From assembly GCF_003003795.1 (NCBI RefSeq), contig NZ_PVWK01000097.1, positions 62,001 through 126,000 on the forward strand: a stretch of 64,000 bases of DNA, in the 5' to 3' direction. Made by a program: the position numbers and the translations under genes. Below are positions 35,635-44,610 of this stretch, piece by piece (the first letter of the stretch is position 1; each line of letters begins with the position of its first letter). The notes under the pieces were generated by a model. It was given only the letters and a program-made list of their open reading frames with translations, ran no database searches and was not told the DNA's origin. Source of the DNA: Stenomitos frigidus ULC18. GTDB taxonomy: Bacteria > Cyanobacteriota > Cyanobacteriia > Leptolyngbyales > Leptolyngbyaceae.

Positions 35635-37098
35635 ATGGACATTCAGACACCAGATTGGGTCAAGCACGCCGTTTTCTATCAAATTTTCCCCGATCGCTTC
35701 GCCCGTAGTCAGCAGTCCCGTAAGCGCTTATTGCAAAATGCTGCTTGGGAAGACTGGCACGCCATGCCCACGCTTCAGGGCTACAAAGGCGGCGACCTGT
35801 GGGGCGTGATGGAAAAGCTGGATTATTTGCAAGATTTGGGCATTACAGCCATCTATTTCACGCCGATCTTTCAGTCTGCTAGCAACCATCGCTACCATAC
35901 GCATGACTACTACCAGGTTGACCCCATGCTGGGTGGCAATCCAGCCTTCAAAGATCTGTTAGAGGAAGCGCACAGACGGGGTTTGAAAGTGGTTCTGGAT
36001 GGCGTGTTTAACCATGCCAGTCGGGGGCTGTTCTTCTTTCACGACATTCTGGAAAACGGTCCCCATTCGCCCTGGGTCAACTGGTTTAAGATCCACGACT
36101 GGCCACTGGCACCGTATACGGGCGAGTTTCCGGCAAATTACGAAGGCTGGGTGGGCAACCGGGCGCTGCCTGTGTTTAACCACGACAATCCAGAGGTGCG
36201 GGAGTATTTAATGGAGATTGCCGAATACTGGATTAAGTTCGGCATTGACGGCTGGCGCTTAGACGTGCCCTTTGAGATTCAAACGCCTGGTTTCTGGCAA
36301 GAGTTTCGCGATCGCGTCAAAGCCATTAACCCTGAAGCTTACATCGTGGGTGAAGTGTGGGGCGACTCGCGCCAGTGGCTCGACGGCACTCAATTTGATG
36401 GCGTGATGAACTACCTCTTTGCAGGCCCCACGATCGCCTTTGCTGCGGGCGATCGTGTCGACATGGAGCAGGTGCAAGGTCGTGACTATCAGCCCTATCC
36501 GCCGTTGTTTGCCAGAGAATACGGTGAAAAGATGCAGGCACTTCTGGAGCTCTATCCGTGGGAGATTCAGCTCACACAATTAAACCTGTTGGCAAGCCAC
36601 GATACGGCACGCTTGATCACCATTGCAGGGGGCGATCGGGCGAGCATTGAACTGGCAACCCTGCTACTACTCACCTTTCCTGGTGCACCCAGCATTTACT
36701 ATGGCGACGAAGTGGGATTGCCGGGTGCGATCGACCCCGATTCGCGCCGAGGTTTTCCCTTAGAAGCAGATTGGGACTACGAAATCTGGGCATATCACCG
36801 TAAGCTCATTACGCTGCGTCATGCCCATCCTGCCCTGCGTACAGGTGATTATCGTGTACTGTTCGCAGAGGGCACGGTCTATCTTTTTGCACGTACTCTA
36901 GGAGCAGAAGCGATTACGGTTGCCGTGAATGTTGGCAGCACCCCTAGCAAAGCCAGCCTCACGCTAGAAACAGCAGCATTCGAGCGATTACCTGAGACAA
37001 TCATCTTTGGCACTGGGCAATTGTCACTCCATACGGGCGAAGCAACAACCGGGTTCACCCTGGAGTTACCGCCACGCAGCAGTTGCATTCTGCTTTAG
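35635..37098 (+). CDS. GH13 alpha-amylase family glycoside hydrolase (neopullulanase-like)
   Basis: The 487-aa protein has the GH13 (beta/alpha)8 barrel starting near residue 10 (FYQIFPDRFARS). The catalytic set is complete: D210 (GWRLDVPFE), E240 (VGEVWG) and D323 (LASHDTAR), with AIYFTPIFQS and DGVFNHAS as conserved regions. A C-terminal beta domain follows. It has no signal peptide and no N-terminal CBM34-type module, so it is a short intracellular enzyme. It probably acts on maltodextrins or glycogen breakdown products. It is followed 37 bp later by the ParA-type gene. Confidence 0.92.
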   Translation: MDIQTPDWVKHAVFYQIFPDRFARSQQSRKRLLQNAAWEDWHAMPTLQGYKGGDLWGVMEKLDYLQDLGITAIYFTPIFQSASNHRYHTHDYYQVDPMLGGNPAFKDLLEEAHRRGLKVVLDGVFNHASRGLFFFHDILENGPHSPWVNWFKIHDWPLAPYTGEFPANYEGWVGNRALPVFNHDNPEVREYLMEIAEYWIKFGIDGWRLDVPFEIQTPGFWQEFRDRVKAINPEAYIVGEVWGDSRQWLDGTQFDGVMNYLFAGPTIAFAAGDRVDMEQVQGRDYQPYPPLFAREYGEKMQALLELYPWEIQLTQLNLLASHDTARLITIAGGDRASIELATLLLLTFPGAPSIYYGDEVGLPGAIDPDSRRGFPLEADWDYEIWAYHRKLITLRHAHPALRTGDYRVLFAEGTVYLFARTLGAEAITVAVNVGSTPSKASLTLETAAFERLPETIIFGTGQLSLHTGEATTGFTLELPPRSSCILL

Positions 37099-37135
37099 CT
37101 TGCCATCATCATCCCCTTTAGAGAGCCATTAGCCC

Positions 37136-37783
37136 ATGCCGTTGTCATCACCAAGAAAAATCCTCGTGGTTCTCAATGGCAAAGGAGGCGTTGGTAAAAC
37201 CACAACGGCAGTCAACTTAGCGGCTGCAATGGCAGATACCTACCGTGTGCTGCTGGTTGATGCCGATCCGCAAGGATCTGCAACCTGGTGGTTTGAGCAT
37301 GGCAATCAACCGATGGGCTTTGACCTTAGGCAGGAAACCCAGCCAGACCAACTTGCTGCACTACGCCAAGGGGGAGACTATGATCTGGTGGTAGTTGATA
37401 CGCCTCCTGCCCTGGCTTCAGAGGCATTGGCAGCCGTCATCCCTGTCGCAGACTACATGATTCTGCCCACACCACCCGCACCAATGGACTTAACCGCCCT
37501 CATTGAGACGGTCAGAGTGACTGTTACGCCCAAAGGCATTGCCCATCGGGTATTGCTGACGCGAGTTGATCCTCGCAGCATCAATGAAGCACTAGACGCA
37601 CAGGCAACGCTCAAAGAGCTAGGTATTCCAGCCTGTAGTGCCTTTATCCGCGCCTACAAAGCACATGAGCGAGCAGCATTAGAGGGTCTGCCAATTAGGT
37701 TGTGGAACGGTAACAACGCACGTGAAGCCGAAGCAGATTATCGTCGTGTTGCCGAAGAAATTCAGCGTGATTGGGAGCAGTAG
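37136..37783 (+). CDS. ParA/McdA-type ATPase (candidate carboxysome positioning McdA)
   Basis: The 215-aa ParA-family ATPase has a deviant Walker A box KGGVGKTT (residues 16-23), including the signature lysine K16. [11 protein letters not shown] is the second motif and VVVDTPP the Walker B. It is of the small orphan type with no DNA-binding N-terminus. The next gene encodes a basic, coiled-coil protein ending in Trp near the C-terminus, the layout described for McdB. McdA forms ATP-dependent nucleoid gradients that distribute carboxysomes. The assignment is inferred from gene context; a plasmid or other cargo system is the alternative. Confidence 0.85.
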   Translation: MPLSSPRKILVVLNGKGGVGKTTTAVNLAAAMADTYRVLLVDADPQGSATWWFEHGNQPMGFDLRQETQPDQLAALRQGGDYDLVVVDTPPALASEALAAVIPVADYMILPTPPAPMDLTALIETVRVTVTPKGIAHRVLLTRVDPRSINEALDAQATLKELGIPACSAFIRAYKAHERAALEGLPIRLWNGNNAREAEADYRRVAEEIQRDWEQ

Positions 37784-38042
37784 CAAGCAGCGGGCAGAAG
37801 GCAGACGAGCTGAGAGAGCAGGGGAGGTAGATGAAGCACAAGGCAGCGAGCAAAAGACAGAAGGCAAAAGGCTGAAAGCTGATGGCTGATAACTGATAGC
37901 TAAAAGCTTAAAAATCACCGTGCTGTTTCGTTTGCAGATAGCAGTAGGTTTGTAGAGATACTTAAACAGGAATCTATATACAGCATTACCGGAACAGGTA
38001 TCGATTAAAGTATTAGTACGACGCATTGGGAACGGAGGACGC

Positions 38043-38621
38043 ATGGCTCGGAGACGACTATCAGATTTATTACGTGAGGAAGCAAACAAACCCTCAGAGG
38101 ATGCAACGGCTGCAGAAGGGGCTGCACAGTCAGTAGACGAAACTGATGCAGAAGCCGCTGAACCAGCAATGATCGCGTCATCGGCTCCCACTAAAGCCAG
38201 TACAACTGCAAAAGCCCGTTCGACCAAACGAACGACTACCGAACCAAACGCAACTCCCGAACCAACTACCGAATCAAACCAGGACGAAGCCTTGCAACAG
38301 AAGATTGAAGACCTTATGTCAACATTGGATGCTCAAAAAGCAACGGTCGAGCAATTGCAAACCGAGCTGGAGCAGACTCGCAAAGACGTGCGCCTCCTGA
38401 CAGACGCCAACGCTAAACTCACTCAAGAACTGAAAGCCTTGCAGACCCAAAAAGCGACAGTAGACACGAGTGCTGCTAAAGACACGAGTGCCGCTAAAAA
38501 GGCAGACGCACGCGCGCCGCAGGAACTGAAGTTAGCTCCGCTTCCTACTACTTCTGGGTCGGTTGAAGCCTCTGGGCACCCGCTGAATACCTTTAATCGG
38601 GATGTGGGTTGGTTTGATTAA
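38043..38621 (+). CDS. Candidate McdB-like coiled-coil partner of the ParA ATPase
   Basis: GGAGG sits 6 bases before the ATG at 38043. The 192-aa product begins MARRRLSDLLREEA, a basic N-terminus of the sort that stimulates ParA ATPases. A disordered Ala/Thr/Glu-rich segment (20-85), a coiled coil (about 85-140), a low-complexity linker and an ending TFNRDVGWFD follow. A near-terminal Trp flanked by acidic residues is a described McdB feature. There is no known enzymatic domain. It lies 259 bp after the ATPase gene with repeat debris between. If correct, it links McdA to carboxysomes and phase-separates. Confidence 0.75.
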   Translation: MARRRLSDLLREEANKPSEDATAAEGAAQSVDETDAEAAEPAMIASSAPTKASTTAKARSTKRTTTEPNATPEPTTESNQDEALQQKIEDLMSTLDAQKATVEQLQTELEQTRKDVRLLTDANAKLTQELKALQTQKATVDTSAAKDTSAAKKADARAPQELKLAPLPTTSGSVEASGHPLNTFNRDVGWFD

Positions 38622-38721
38622 GCGTTGACCTGACGATCGTCTCGATACGGATGATCATAGGTTTTACGGCAACAACGCAAACACCAAGGAATTGCTTGGT
38701 TCAAACGTATTGAGAGCTGTC

Positions 38722-39423
38722 ATGACAGAACAGAGACAGATTCAAACGCTTGCCGTTGATATTGGTGGCAGCGGCATCAAAGTGATGGTGTTGGATGAGA
38801 AAGGTAACCCCATCACGGAACGCGATCGAGTCGAAACACCTCAACCAGCAAAACCAGAGCCGATGCTTGCCGCGATCGTGGCTCTCGCTAACGGCAAAAC
38901 CTTTGATCGTGTTTCGGTTGGTTTTCCGGGTGTCGTTAAAGCAGGCATTACCAAAACAGCTGCGAATGTGGATGCTGAATGGATCGACTTCGACCTAGCA
39001 ACCGCCCTTTCTCAACACCTTGATAAGCCTGTGAAAGTGATTAATGATGCAGACATGCAAGGACTCGGAGCCATTTCTGGCCAAGGTTTGGAGTTGGTCA
39101 TTACGTTGGGGACAGGCTTTGGTGGTGCGCTGTTTTTCGACGGCAAGCTGGTTCCCAACCTGGAACCAGGTCATCACGAGTTTCGGAAAGGCAATACCTA
39201 CGAAGAACAGCTAGGCAATGCTGCTCTCGAAGCGATCGGCAAGAAAAAGTGGAATGAACGCCTTGCAAAAGCGATCGCAGCTTTAGAGCATTTGTTTAAC
39301 TACGACAGGCTTTACCTTGGCGGCGGCAACGCCAAATTCATCACCTTGCAGCTACCTCAGAATGTCAAGAGCGTGCCTAACATTGCCGGACTCTTGGGTG
39401 GCATCGCATTGTGGCGGGAGTAG
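38722..39423 (+). CDS. ROK-family kinase, polyphosphate glucokinase-like
   Basis: The ATG at 38722 gives 233 residues; the TTG at 38692 has a ribosome-site-like AAGGA only 1 base away. Motifs are the ROK N-terminal phosphate loop (VDIGGSGIKVMV), the GFPGVV sugar region, the catalytic VINDADMQGLG (Asp) and TLGTGFGGALF, with EPGHHEF as the sugar/zinc region in reduced form. The family includes polyphosphate- and ATP-dependent glucokinases. Relatives in cyanobacteria are usually annotated polyphosphate glucokinase. A substrate other than glucose is possible. It is followed by a CT-rich non-coding gap before tRNA-Ser. Confidence 0.88.
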   Translation: MTEQRQIQTLAVDIGGSGIKVMVLDEKGNPITERDRVETPQPAKPEPMLAAIVALANGKTFDRVSVGFPGVVKAGITKTAANVDAEWIDFDLATALSQHLDKPVKVINDADMQGLGAISGQGLELVITLGTGFGGALFFDGKLVPNLEPGHHEFRKGNTYEEQLGNAALEAIGKKKWNERLAKAIAALEHLFNYDRLYLGGGNAKFITLQLPQNVKSVPNIAGLLGGIALWRE

Positions 39424-39661
39424 GAAGGATGAAGGGCTGAGGGGGTGAAGAAGCAGAAATAGATAGCGCGCAAGGGGAGAGTTTTGAGGTTCAGAGTGTT
39501 GCCTGCTGGTTGCTGATGCTTGAGTACAAACCTCATCTCCTCATCTTCCCCTACTACTTCTACTTCCCCTCCTCTCCTTACCTTCTGACCTTTTCTCTAG
39601 CGACATCAACTACTGAGTCATCAGACAAGCTAATATAGACGACGTACTCGATGTACCTCGC

Positions 39662-39746
39662 GGAGAGGTGGCAGAGTGGTCGAATGCACTCGACTTGAAA
39701 TCGAGCATCGCGAAAGCGATCGGGGGTTCGAATCCCCCCCTCTCCG
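39662..39746 (+). tRNA. tRNA-Ser(UGA)
   Basis: The acceptor arms GGAGAGG and CCTCTCC pair, with discriminator G at 39746. The anticodon stem CTCGA/TCGAG holds the loop CTTGAAA with anticodon TGA. A long variable arm (ATCGC-GAAA-GCGAT) is typical of class II tRNAs. The T arm is GGGGG-TTCGAAT-CCCCC. CCA is not encoded. Confidence 0.97.
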
Positions 39747-40015
39747 TTTTTAGTCAGACGATCGGTTTTTCATCCAAAGAGACCCGATCAAGCTATGCAC
39801 AGGTTTTAGCAGTCAAACTATTTAGCTCCGTGCAAAAGCCACAGAATCGCTCCGCAGAGCAAGGGTTTGGGGTCAGTTTAATGACTCTAATTTTCGGTAG
39901 TGCTTTTTCGTAAAGGACAGATAAAATAGGCGAAAATTGTCCTTTGTATCCCTCATGTCAAGCATTCCTCCCTTCCGGCGTTGTCCCAGCTGGCGATCGA
40001 CCTGCATGCTTATCG

Positions 40016-40978
40016 CTAGCCCCAGTTCCACATCAACGGACTATCATCTAACGAGTCCGTGACGATGCGCCCAATCTGATCAATTTCTGCTCGATCAGCT
40101 TCGGTGAGCTTGATTGCGCCTGCTTTGGCATTTTCAACGGCTTGTTCGGCGTTACGGACGCCGACGATCGCGTTTGCCTGCGGTTGTGCAACCAGCCATG
40201 CCAATGCCAAATTGCCGAGGCTGGTTTGGTAACGATCGGCGATCGGGCGTAGCTTTTCTAGCGCTGTTTGAGCATGTTTGTAGTTCTCGCCTTGAAACAG
40301 CTTATTCTTCGCGCGATTATCTTCCGGTGGAAAGGTGTGATCGGGTCCAAATTTGCCTGTTAGTAGCCCTTGCGCAAGGGGCGAGTAGGCAATGATGGAA
40401 ATCTTGTGCTCAACGCAGTAGGGCACGGCATCCTGTTCAACATACCGCCAGAACAAGGAGTAAGGTGGTTGCAGGCTATCAATGCGTCCGTACTGTGCTG
40501 CTGCTTCAAGTTGTTTCTGGGAAAAGTTGGAAACGCCGATCGCTCGGATTTTTCCTTGCGCCTTTAGATCGTTGAGCGCTCGCATGGTTTCTTCGATCGG
40601 CACAATGTCGCTCTTAAAGGAGCCAGACGGCCAGTGAATCTGGTACAAGTCAATGCGATCGGTCTTCAGGTTTTTGAGGGACGCTTCGCAGGCAGCAAGC
40701 ACCTGATCGTATTTGAGGTGGTTGGAAAAGACTTTCGTTGCGTAGACAACCTGGTCGCGCACATCCGCCAGTGCTTCGGCAACCACCCGTTCAGAGTGTC
40801 CACTACCGTAAACTTCAGCCGTATCAACAGTTGTGATCCCGGCATCAAACGCAGCTCGAATCGCTTTGATGGTGTCAGCATCCTCAACGCCAACCCATTG
40901 GCTTTTCCCTGCCTGCCAGGTGCCCGTAATGATGGGCGTAATCTGGATGCCTGATGTACCGAGTGATCGCGTTTCCAT
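40016..40978 (-). CDS. Aldo/keto reductase family protein
   Basis: The 320-aa protein has the AKR catalytic tetrad D52, Y57, K82 and H115 (TVDTAEVYG, YATKV, DLYQIHWP). An NADPH-binding C-terminal half is present (GVSNFS, AYSPLAQGLLTGKF, NAIVGVRNAEQ). It resembles the tas/YhdN-like AKR group that reduces aldehydes or ketones with NADPH in the cytosol. Substrate is unknown. It is monocistronic and convergent with tRNA-Ser. Confidence 0.95.
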   Translation of the reverse strand: METRSLGTSGIQITPIITGTWQAGKSQWVGVEDADTIKAIRAAFDAGITTVDTAEVYGSGHSERVVAEALADVRDQVVYATKVFSNHLKYDQVLAACEASLKNLKTDRIDLYQIHWPSGSFKSDIVPIEETMRALNDLKAQGKIRAIGVSNFSQKQLEAAAQYGRIDSLQPPYSLFWRYVEQDAVPYCVEHKISIIAYSPLAQGLLTGKFGPDHTFPPEDNRAKNKLFQGENYKHAQTALEKLRPIADRYQTSLGNLALAWLVAQPQANAIVGVRNAEQAVENAKAGAIKLTEADRAEIDQIGRIVTDSLDDSPLMWNWG

Positions 40979-41058
40979 ACTGATTGCTAACCTAATAATT
41001 CAAAAATAGGATAACGCTGACGATGCCTAACGTGCATCGTCCTACAGATTTAGTGCAC

Positions 41059-41850
41059 TTACAGGTTTAAGGCTAGCTGAAGCTGCGACTTAGAGCGGCT
41101 TTCTGGCAACGGTGTCGGATTCGCGCTAACAGCCGAGCAGTAACGAGCAAACGTGCAGCGATCGCACTGCCGTCCAGGCTGTGGCTCCCAGCCGCGATCG
41201 TAGCGCAATCGCACTGCGAGATTGCTAACCATCGTTTCCACCTTCTCCTTGTGCTCAACAGTGGCCTCAAACTGAACTTTTTCACCTGTGCGTAGAAAGA
41301 GTAGGCTAAGGTATTTCAAACTCTGATGGTAAGTTTGCTCCAAGGCCAGGTAATACAGCCCAATCTGTACATCAATTTCGGTTGCGTCTGGCAGCTTCAC
41401 TTCGCGGCTGGACTTGTAGTCAATAAGCTCTAAGCCATCTGAGATAAAGTCAAGGCGATCGTACCGCCCAGTAATCAAAAACTCCAGGTTTTCGACCTGC
41501 AAGAAGCCTTGGATTCTACCCTCCACTGCCAGCGGCTGCGTTAGAGCAACTTTGCTGGCAATGAAGCGGTAGTAATAATTCTCTAAAATTTCAAACCCTT
41601 CTGATACCTGACTGGCGCTTAATTCTGTAGAATGCTGCCGCCAGCAGTGATGCACCCAATGTAAATCTGGTAGAGGCTCTTCGTAATGCCAGTCCCGATG
41701 GCATTGGGCAAGCGCCTGGTGAAGCGCAATACCCAACGAGGCTGAGCCAAAAAACTCATTCGTCGTTAGCCTTCGCTCATAGCGGAGGTAGTAGGCATAA
41801 GGGCAGCGGTTATATGCCTGAAGCTTCGTCGCTGAAATTTGGTAAGCCAT
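41059..41850 (-). CDS. PD-(D/E)XK nuclease family protein with iron-sulfur cluster ligands
   Basis: The 263-aa protein carries the RecB-like nuclease motifs: GIALHQAL (GxxxH), GRYDRLDF (GxxD), LELIDYKS (D and ExK-type Lys) and QIGLYYLAL (QxxxY). A first Cys (NRCPYAY, C16) and the C-terminal CDRCTFARYC cluster would bind a 4Fe-4S centre, as in Cas4 and AddB. No cas genes or helicase are near, so it is a stand-alone DNA exonuclease-type protein. Relatives occur widely in cyanobacteria, with probable roles in repair. Confidence 0.9.
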   Translation of the reverse strand: MAYQISATKLQAYNRCPYAYYLRYERRLTTNEFFGSASLGIALHQALAQCHRDWHYEEPLPDLHWVHHCWRQHSTELSASQVSEGFEILENYYYRFIASKVALTQPLAVEGRIQGFLQVENLEFLITGRYDRLDFISDGLELIDYKSSREVKLPDATEIDVQIGLYYLALEQTYHQSLKYLSLLFLRTGEKVQFEATVEHKEKVETMVSNLAVRLRYDRGWEPQPGRQCDRCTFARYCSAVSANPTPLPESRSKSQLQLALNL

Positions 41851-41964
41851 ACTGCTCGCTATGAATGAAAGGCATTACGAAGATGAATTGTGTCTAGCCC
41901 GTCGTTCGTAGTCCGTTGTTCATCTTTACTGACAACTAACGACTAGCGACTGACTCTTGACCAC

Positions 41965-42201
41965 TCAGTTGTTTTGCCCGATCGGACGCTTAAACAAGGC
42001 ATCCAGGTAAATACGCGAGGCTTGACGATGATTCTGCTTTTCGGGAGCGGAATCGGCGCTACGGTTTTGCAGTAAAAACAACGACAGGGCAGCCGCAAAC
42101 ACTCGGTCTTGATCCCAGTCAGGGCGTATTTCCAAATAATGCTTGAGCGAATCGTGCAGAACTTCAGGAACTTCAACTAACAGGCTAATGGTGCTATTCA
42201 T
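41965..42201 (-). CDS. DUF2811 family protein
   Basis: The ATG at 42199-42201 gives a 78-aa protein beginning MNSTISLLVEVPEVLHDSLKH, the conserved start of DUF2811, followed by PDWDQDRVFAAALSLFLLQN. A longer frame to 42315 adds residues unlike the family. It has the look of a ribbon-helix-helix-like or small helical protein, found almost only in cyanobacteria. Function is unknown. GGAGA is about 11 bases upstream. Confidence 0.88.
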   Translation of the reverse strand: MNSTISLLVEVPEVLHDSLKHYLEIRPDWDQDRVFAAALSLFLLQNRSADSAPEKQNHRQASRIYLDALFKRPIGQNN

Positions 42202-42586
42202 AGAAATTTTAGTTCTCCCTCTACTGGACAGGGTGAATGGTGGACATCTGAGAGCGCATGCGTCTAAGGCAGCAGAAAGCAGCGCAAAGCTAGACCTGAC
42301 TGGACACAACACCACCGCCGCAATGAAGACAGAGTGGGTTTTTACCAGTAACTGGTCAGCGCGCTTTCAAGCAGGTCGTCACATTGTGCAGTTGCTTTCA
42401 CTGTCTTGTCAATGCTGCGAAATGTTACGCCCAACTTTAGCCAATCAAAAGGTTCACGAGAGAATCATAGTTTGAGGCACTTTTTTGTTACATAACATTA
42501 TGAAGTTCACCCGCTTTTCCACCTCTGTACCCAAATGTCCCCAGTGAATCGATCGCGGCGGCAAAGCCCGATTGTTGCGTGGAGCC

Positions 42587-42680
42587 TGTGGAAAACTCAA
42601 GTAATCCTGTGGAGAACTTGTGGATTACGTGTGGAGAAGACGCCCCGCACTTGTGGAAACGATGTGGATTTTGTGGGGAA
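42587..42680 (+). promoter_or_regulatory. Array of seven DnaA-box-like 9-mers (candidate oriC or DnaA-regulated site)
   Basis: On the plus strand, boxes start at 42587 (TGTGGAAAA, the exact complement of TTTTCCACA, the cyanobacterial DnaA box), 42608 (TGTGGAGAA), 42619 (TGTGGATTA), 42630 (TGTGGAGAA), 42652 (TGTGGAAAC), 42663 (TGTGGATTT) and 42672 (TGTGGGGAA). Start-to-start spacings are 21, 11, 11, 22, 11 and 9 bp, close to whole helical turns. An inverted near-match lies at 42515-42523. An AT-rich segment follows directly. The box assignments are seen in the sequence; origin function is inference. Confidence 0.7.
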
Positions 42681-42766
42681 AAATGGGTGCAATGATAAGA
42701 ATTGCAAAAAGTGTAAAAGTCATCGGTTAGCAGCTTTTTATGGGTCGTCTGACCAGCAGCTAACAC

Positions 42767-42814
42767 AAAAGCGCCAAGAATAACGAGAACGCTCTCATTA
42801 TTTTTAGCGCTTTT
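42767..42814. terminator. Strong bidirectional hairpin, terminator of the PBP2 gene
   Basis: Arms of 24 bp (42767-42790 and 42791-42814) pair with four mismatched positions that are mostly wobbles. Outer ends AAAAGCGC/GCGCTTTT give a T run on both strands. It lies 27 bases past the PBP2 stop. Confidence 0.8.
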
Positions 42815-42840
42815 GAAACGGCATGCTTTTCGCGATCGTC

Positions 42841-44610
42841 TCACTGCTTTAGATGAGATTTAAAGTAGGTCTTGTAAATCTCACGAGCGATCGGCACAGC
42901 GGACACAGCCCCAAACCCGCCATTCTCCACTACTACAGCGACGGCAATCTGCGGGTTGCTTGCAGGGCCAAACCCGACAAACAACGCATTGTCAGGTTGC
43001 CCTGGCACTTCCGCTGTACCTGTTTTGCCACCCGTGAGTGGAATGGAGCCATCGTTAAGCTGGCTGGCAGTTCCCTGTTGTACGACTGCAATCAGTCCGG
43101 CTTTGATAATCGCGATCGTGCCCGGATCTAAGCCTGTTGCAGTGGGTTGCCGTTCCGGCATGCCAGTTTGTGTGAGCAGTAAATGGGGTTTGACGCGCTT
43201 GCCTCCATTCACGATCGCAGAGACCATAACGGCCATTTCCAGTGGCGTCACTTGTACCAGACCTTGACCGATCGACATACTCACCGTATCGCCGCCATAC
43301 CAGGGTTCTTTATAGAGCTTTTCTTTTTCGGCTGGAGTCGGCACTGACCCATGACTGCCACCTTCCAAACCCATATTGTCCGTCGTGCCAATGCCCAACC
43401 GATGTGCCCACTTAGAAATCTGCTCTGGCCCTGCAGCAAGCCCAACTTGATAAAAGAAGGTATTGCTACTGTACGCAAAGGCATCTCGGAAGCCAATGAC
43501 GCCATAGCCACTGCCATGCTCGTGAAACAGGTGTCCACCCAGGTTGAGCGCTGCAAAGGTGGCTAGCGTTGAGTCAGGAGAAAACTTGCCTGACTGGATC
43601 CCAGCTGCCGCCGTCACGACCTTAAAGGTGCTACCAGGCGGATAGCCCTGTAAGGCGCGGTTCAAAAACGGTTGATTTCGGCTCTGTAGCTGTTTCCAGT
43701 CTCCTGGCGAAATGCGACGTGTAAACAAGTTGGGGTCGAAGGTTGGTCCACTTGCCAGTGCCAGCACTTCACCCGTTTTGACATCCAGCACGACAACGGC
43801 TCCGCGTCGTTTTGCCAGCGCTTTTTCAGCTGTTTTCTGCAACTCTAAATCAAGGGTTAGCTGCATCGGCGCACCAGACTGAGACGGCTTCGTGCCAAGC
43901 GATCGCACAACTTGCCCAGTAGCATTGACTTCGAGCAGTTGCCCACCCCAAACGCCCTGGAGCGTTGCGTTGGCAAGACGCTCAATGCCCATCTGACCCA
44001 CTAGCATACCCATTGGGTAGTCGGGGTTTTGCTTCAAATCCTCGGCTGTCGCCTCACGGATGTAGCCCAGAATGTGAGATGCCAGGTCACCGTTCGGATA
44101 GTAGCGGTTTGACTCGCCTCGAATTTCTAAACCCGGAAACTGATTGTGTTTTTCTGATAAGGCGACAAAGGCAGAAAGGGACAAATCACGGCTGATACGC
44201 ACGGGGGTCGGGGCACGATAGCCCACTTGCTCTAGCTTAGCGAGAATCTCTTCGCGCGGCATGTTGAGGATGTGCCCTAATGTGGCTGCACTTTCTGCCC
44301 ACTGGGCTTTGGTTTCTTCTCTCGGTGAGAGGTACACCGATCGTGCTAGTCGATTAGCCGCCAGCAGCTTACCATTGCGATCGAGGATATTACCCCGATC
44401 AGAAGGCGTCGGCACCAGCGAAATTCGATTCTTATCAACAAGATGCCGATGATAGGAACCCTGTACAAGCTGGAGCTGGATCAACCGCAAAAGACAACCG
44501 CTAATCAAACCCGTCAGTACCAGCAGAAGAATAACGGATCGCTGCGATCGCTGCGTCAAAGCGACATGGATACGACGGCTTTTTGAATTGAGAGAAAGAC
44601 CATTAGCCAT
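42841..44610 (-). CDS. mrdA: Penicillin-binding protein 2 (transpeptidase)
   Basis: The ATG at 44608-44610 (MANGLSL) is preferred over a TTG three codons upstream. The 589-aa protein has a cytoplasmic N-terminus, one transmembrane helix (about residues 27-48), a PBP dimerisation domain (SDRGNILDRNG) and a transpeptidase domain. The active site is complete: PPGSTFK (S327), AYSSNTFF (SxN) and GGKTGTAE (KTG). It is the class B PBP of the elongation machinery working with RodA to cross-link lateral-wall peptidoglycan. No rodA or mreB is adjacent in the window. Confidence 0.93.
   Translation of the reverse strand: MANGLSLNSKSRRIHVALTQRSQRSVILLLVLTGLISGCLLRLIQLQLVQGSYHRHLVDKNRISLVPTPSDRGNILDRNGKLLAANRLARSVYLSPREETKAQWAESAATLGHILNMPREEILAKLEQVGYRAPTPVRISRDLSLSAFVALSEKHNQFPGLEIRGESNRYYPNGDLASHILGYIREATAEDLKQNPDYPMGMLVGQMGIERLANATLQGVWGGQLLEVNATGQVVRSLGTKPSQSGAPMQLTLDLELQKTAEKALAKRRGAVVVLDVKTGEVLALASGPTFDPNLFTRRISPGDWKQLQSRNQPFLNRALQGYPPGSTFKVVTAAAGIQSGKFSPDSTLATFAALNLGGHLFHEHGSGYGVIGFRDAFAYSSNTFFYQVGLAAGPEQISKWAHRLGIGTTDNMGLEGGSHGSVPTPAEKEKLYKEPWYGGDTVSMSIGQGLVQVTPLEMAVMVSAIVNGGKRVKPHLLLTQTGMPERQPTATGLDPGTIAIIKAGLIAVVQQGTASQLNDGSIPLTGGKTGTAEVPGQPDNALFVGFGPASNPQIAVAVVVENGGFGAVSAVPIAREIYKTYFKSHLKQ

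Larger units (their letters stand above)
42202..42840. other. Intergenic region carrying a DnaA-box cluster
   Basis: No gene is credible in 639 bases. The right half contains seven TGTGG-type boxes at 42587-42680, an AT-rich stretch at about 42690-42720 and a terminator hairpin at 42767-42814. The left half holds the promoter side of DUF2811. Confidence 0.8.

Noticed and set aside
39668-39913. 81-codon frame starting in tRNA-Ser
   Set aside because: It translates the tRNA gene and has no upstream ribosome site.
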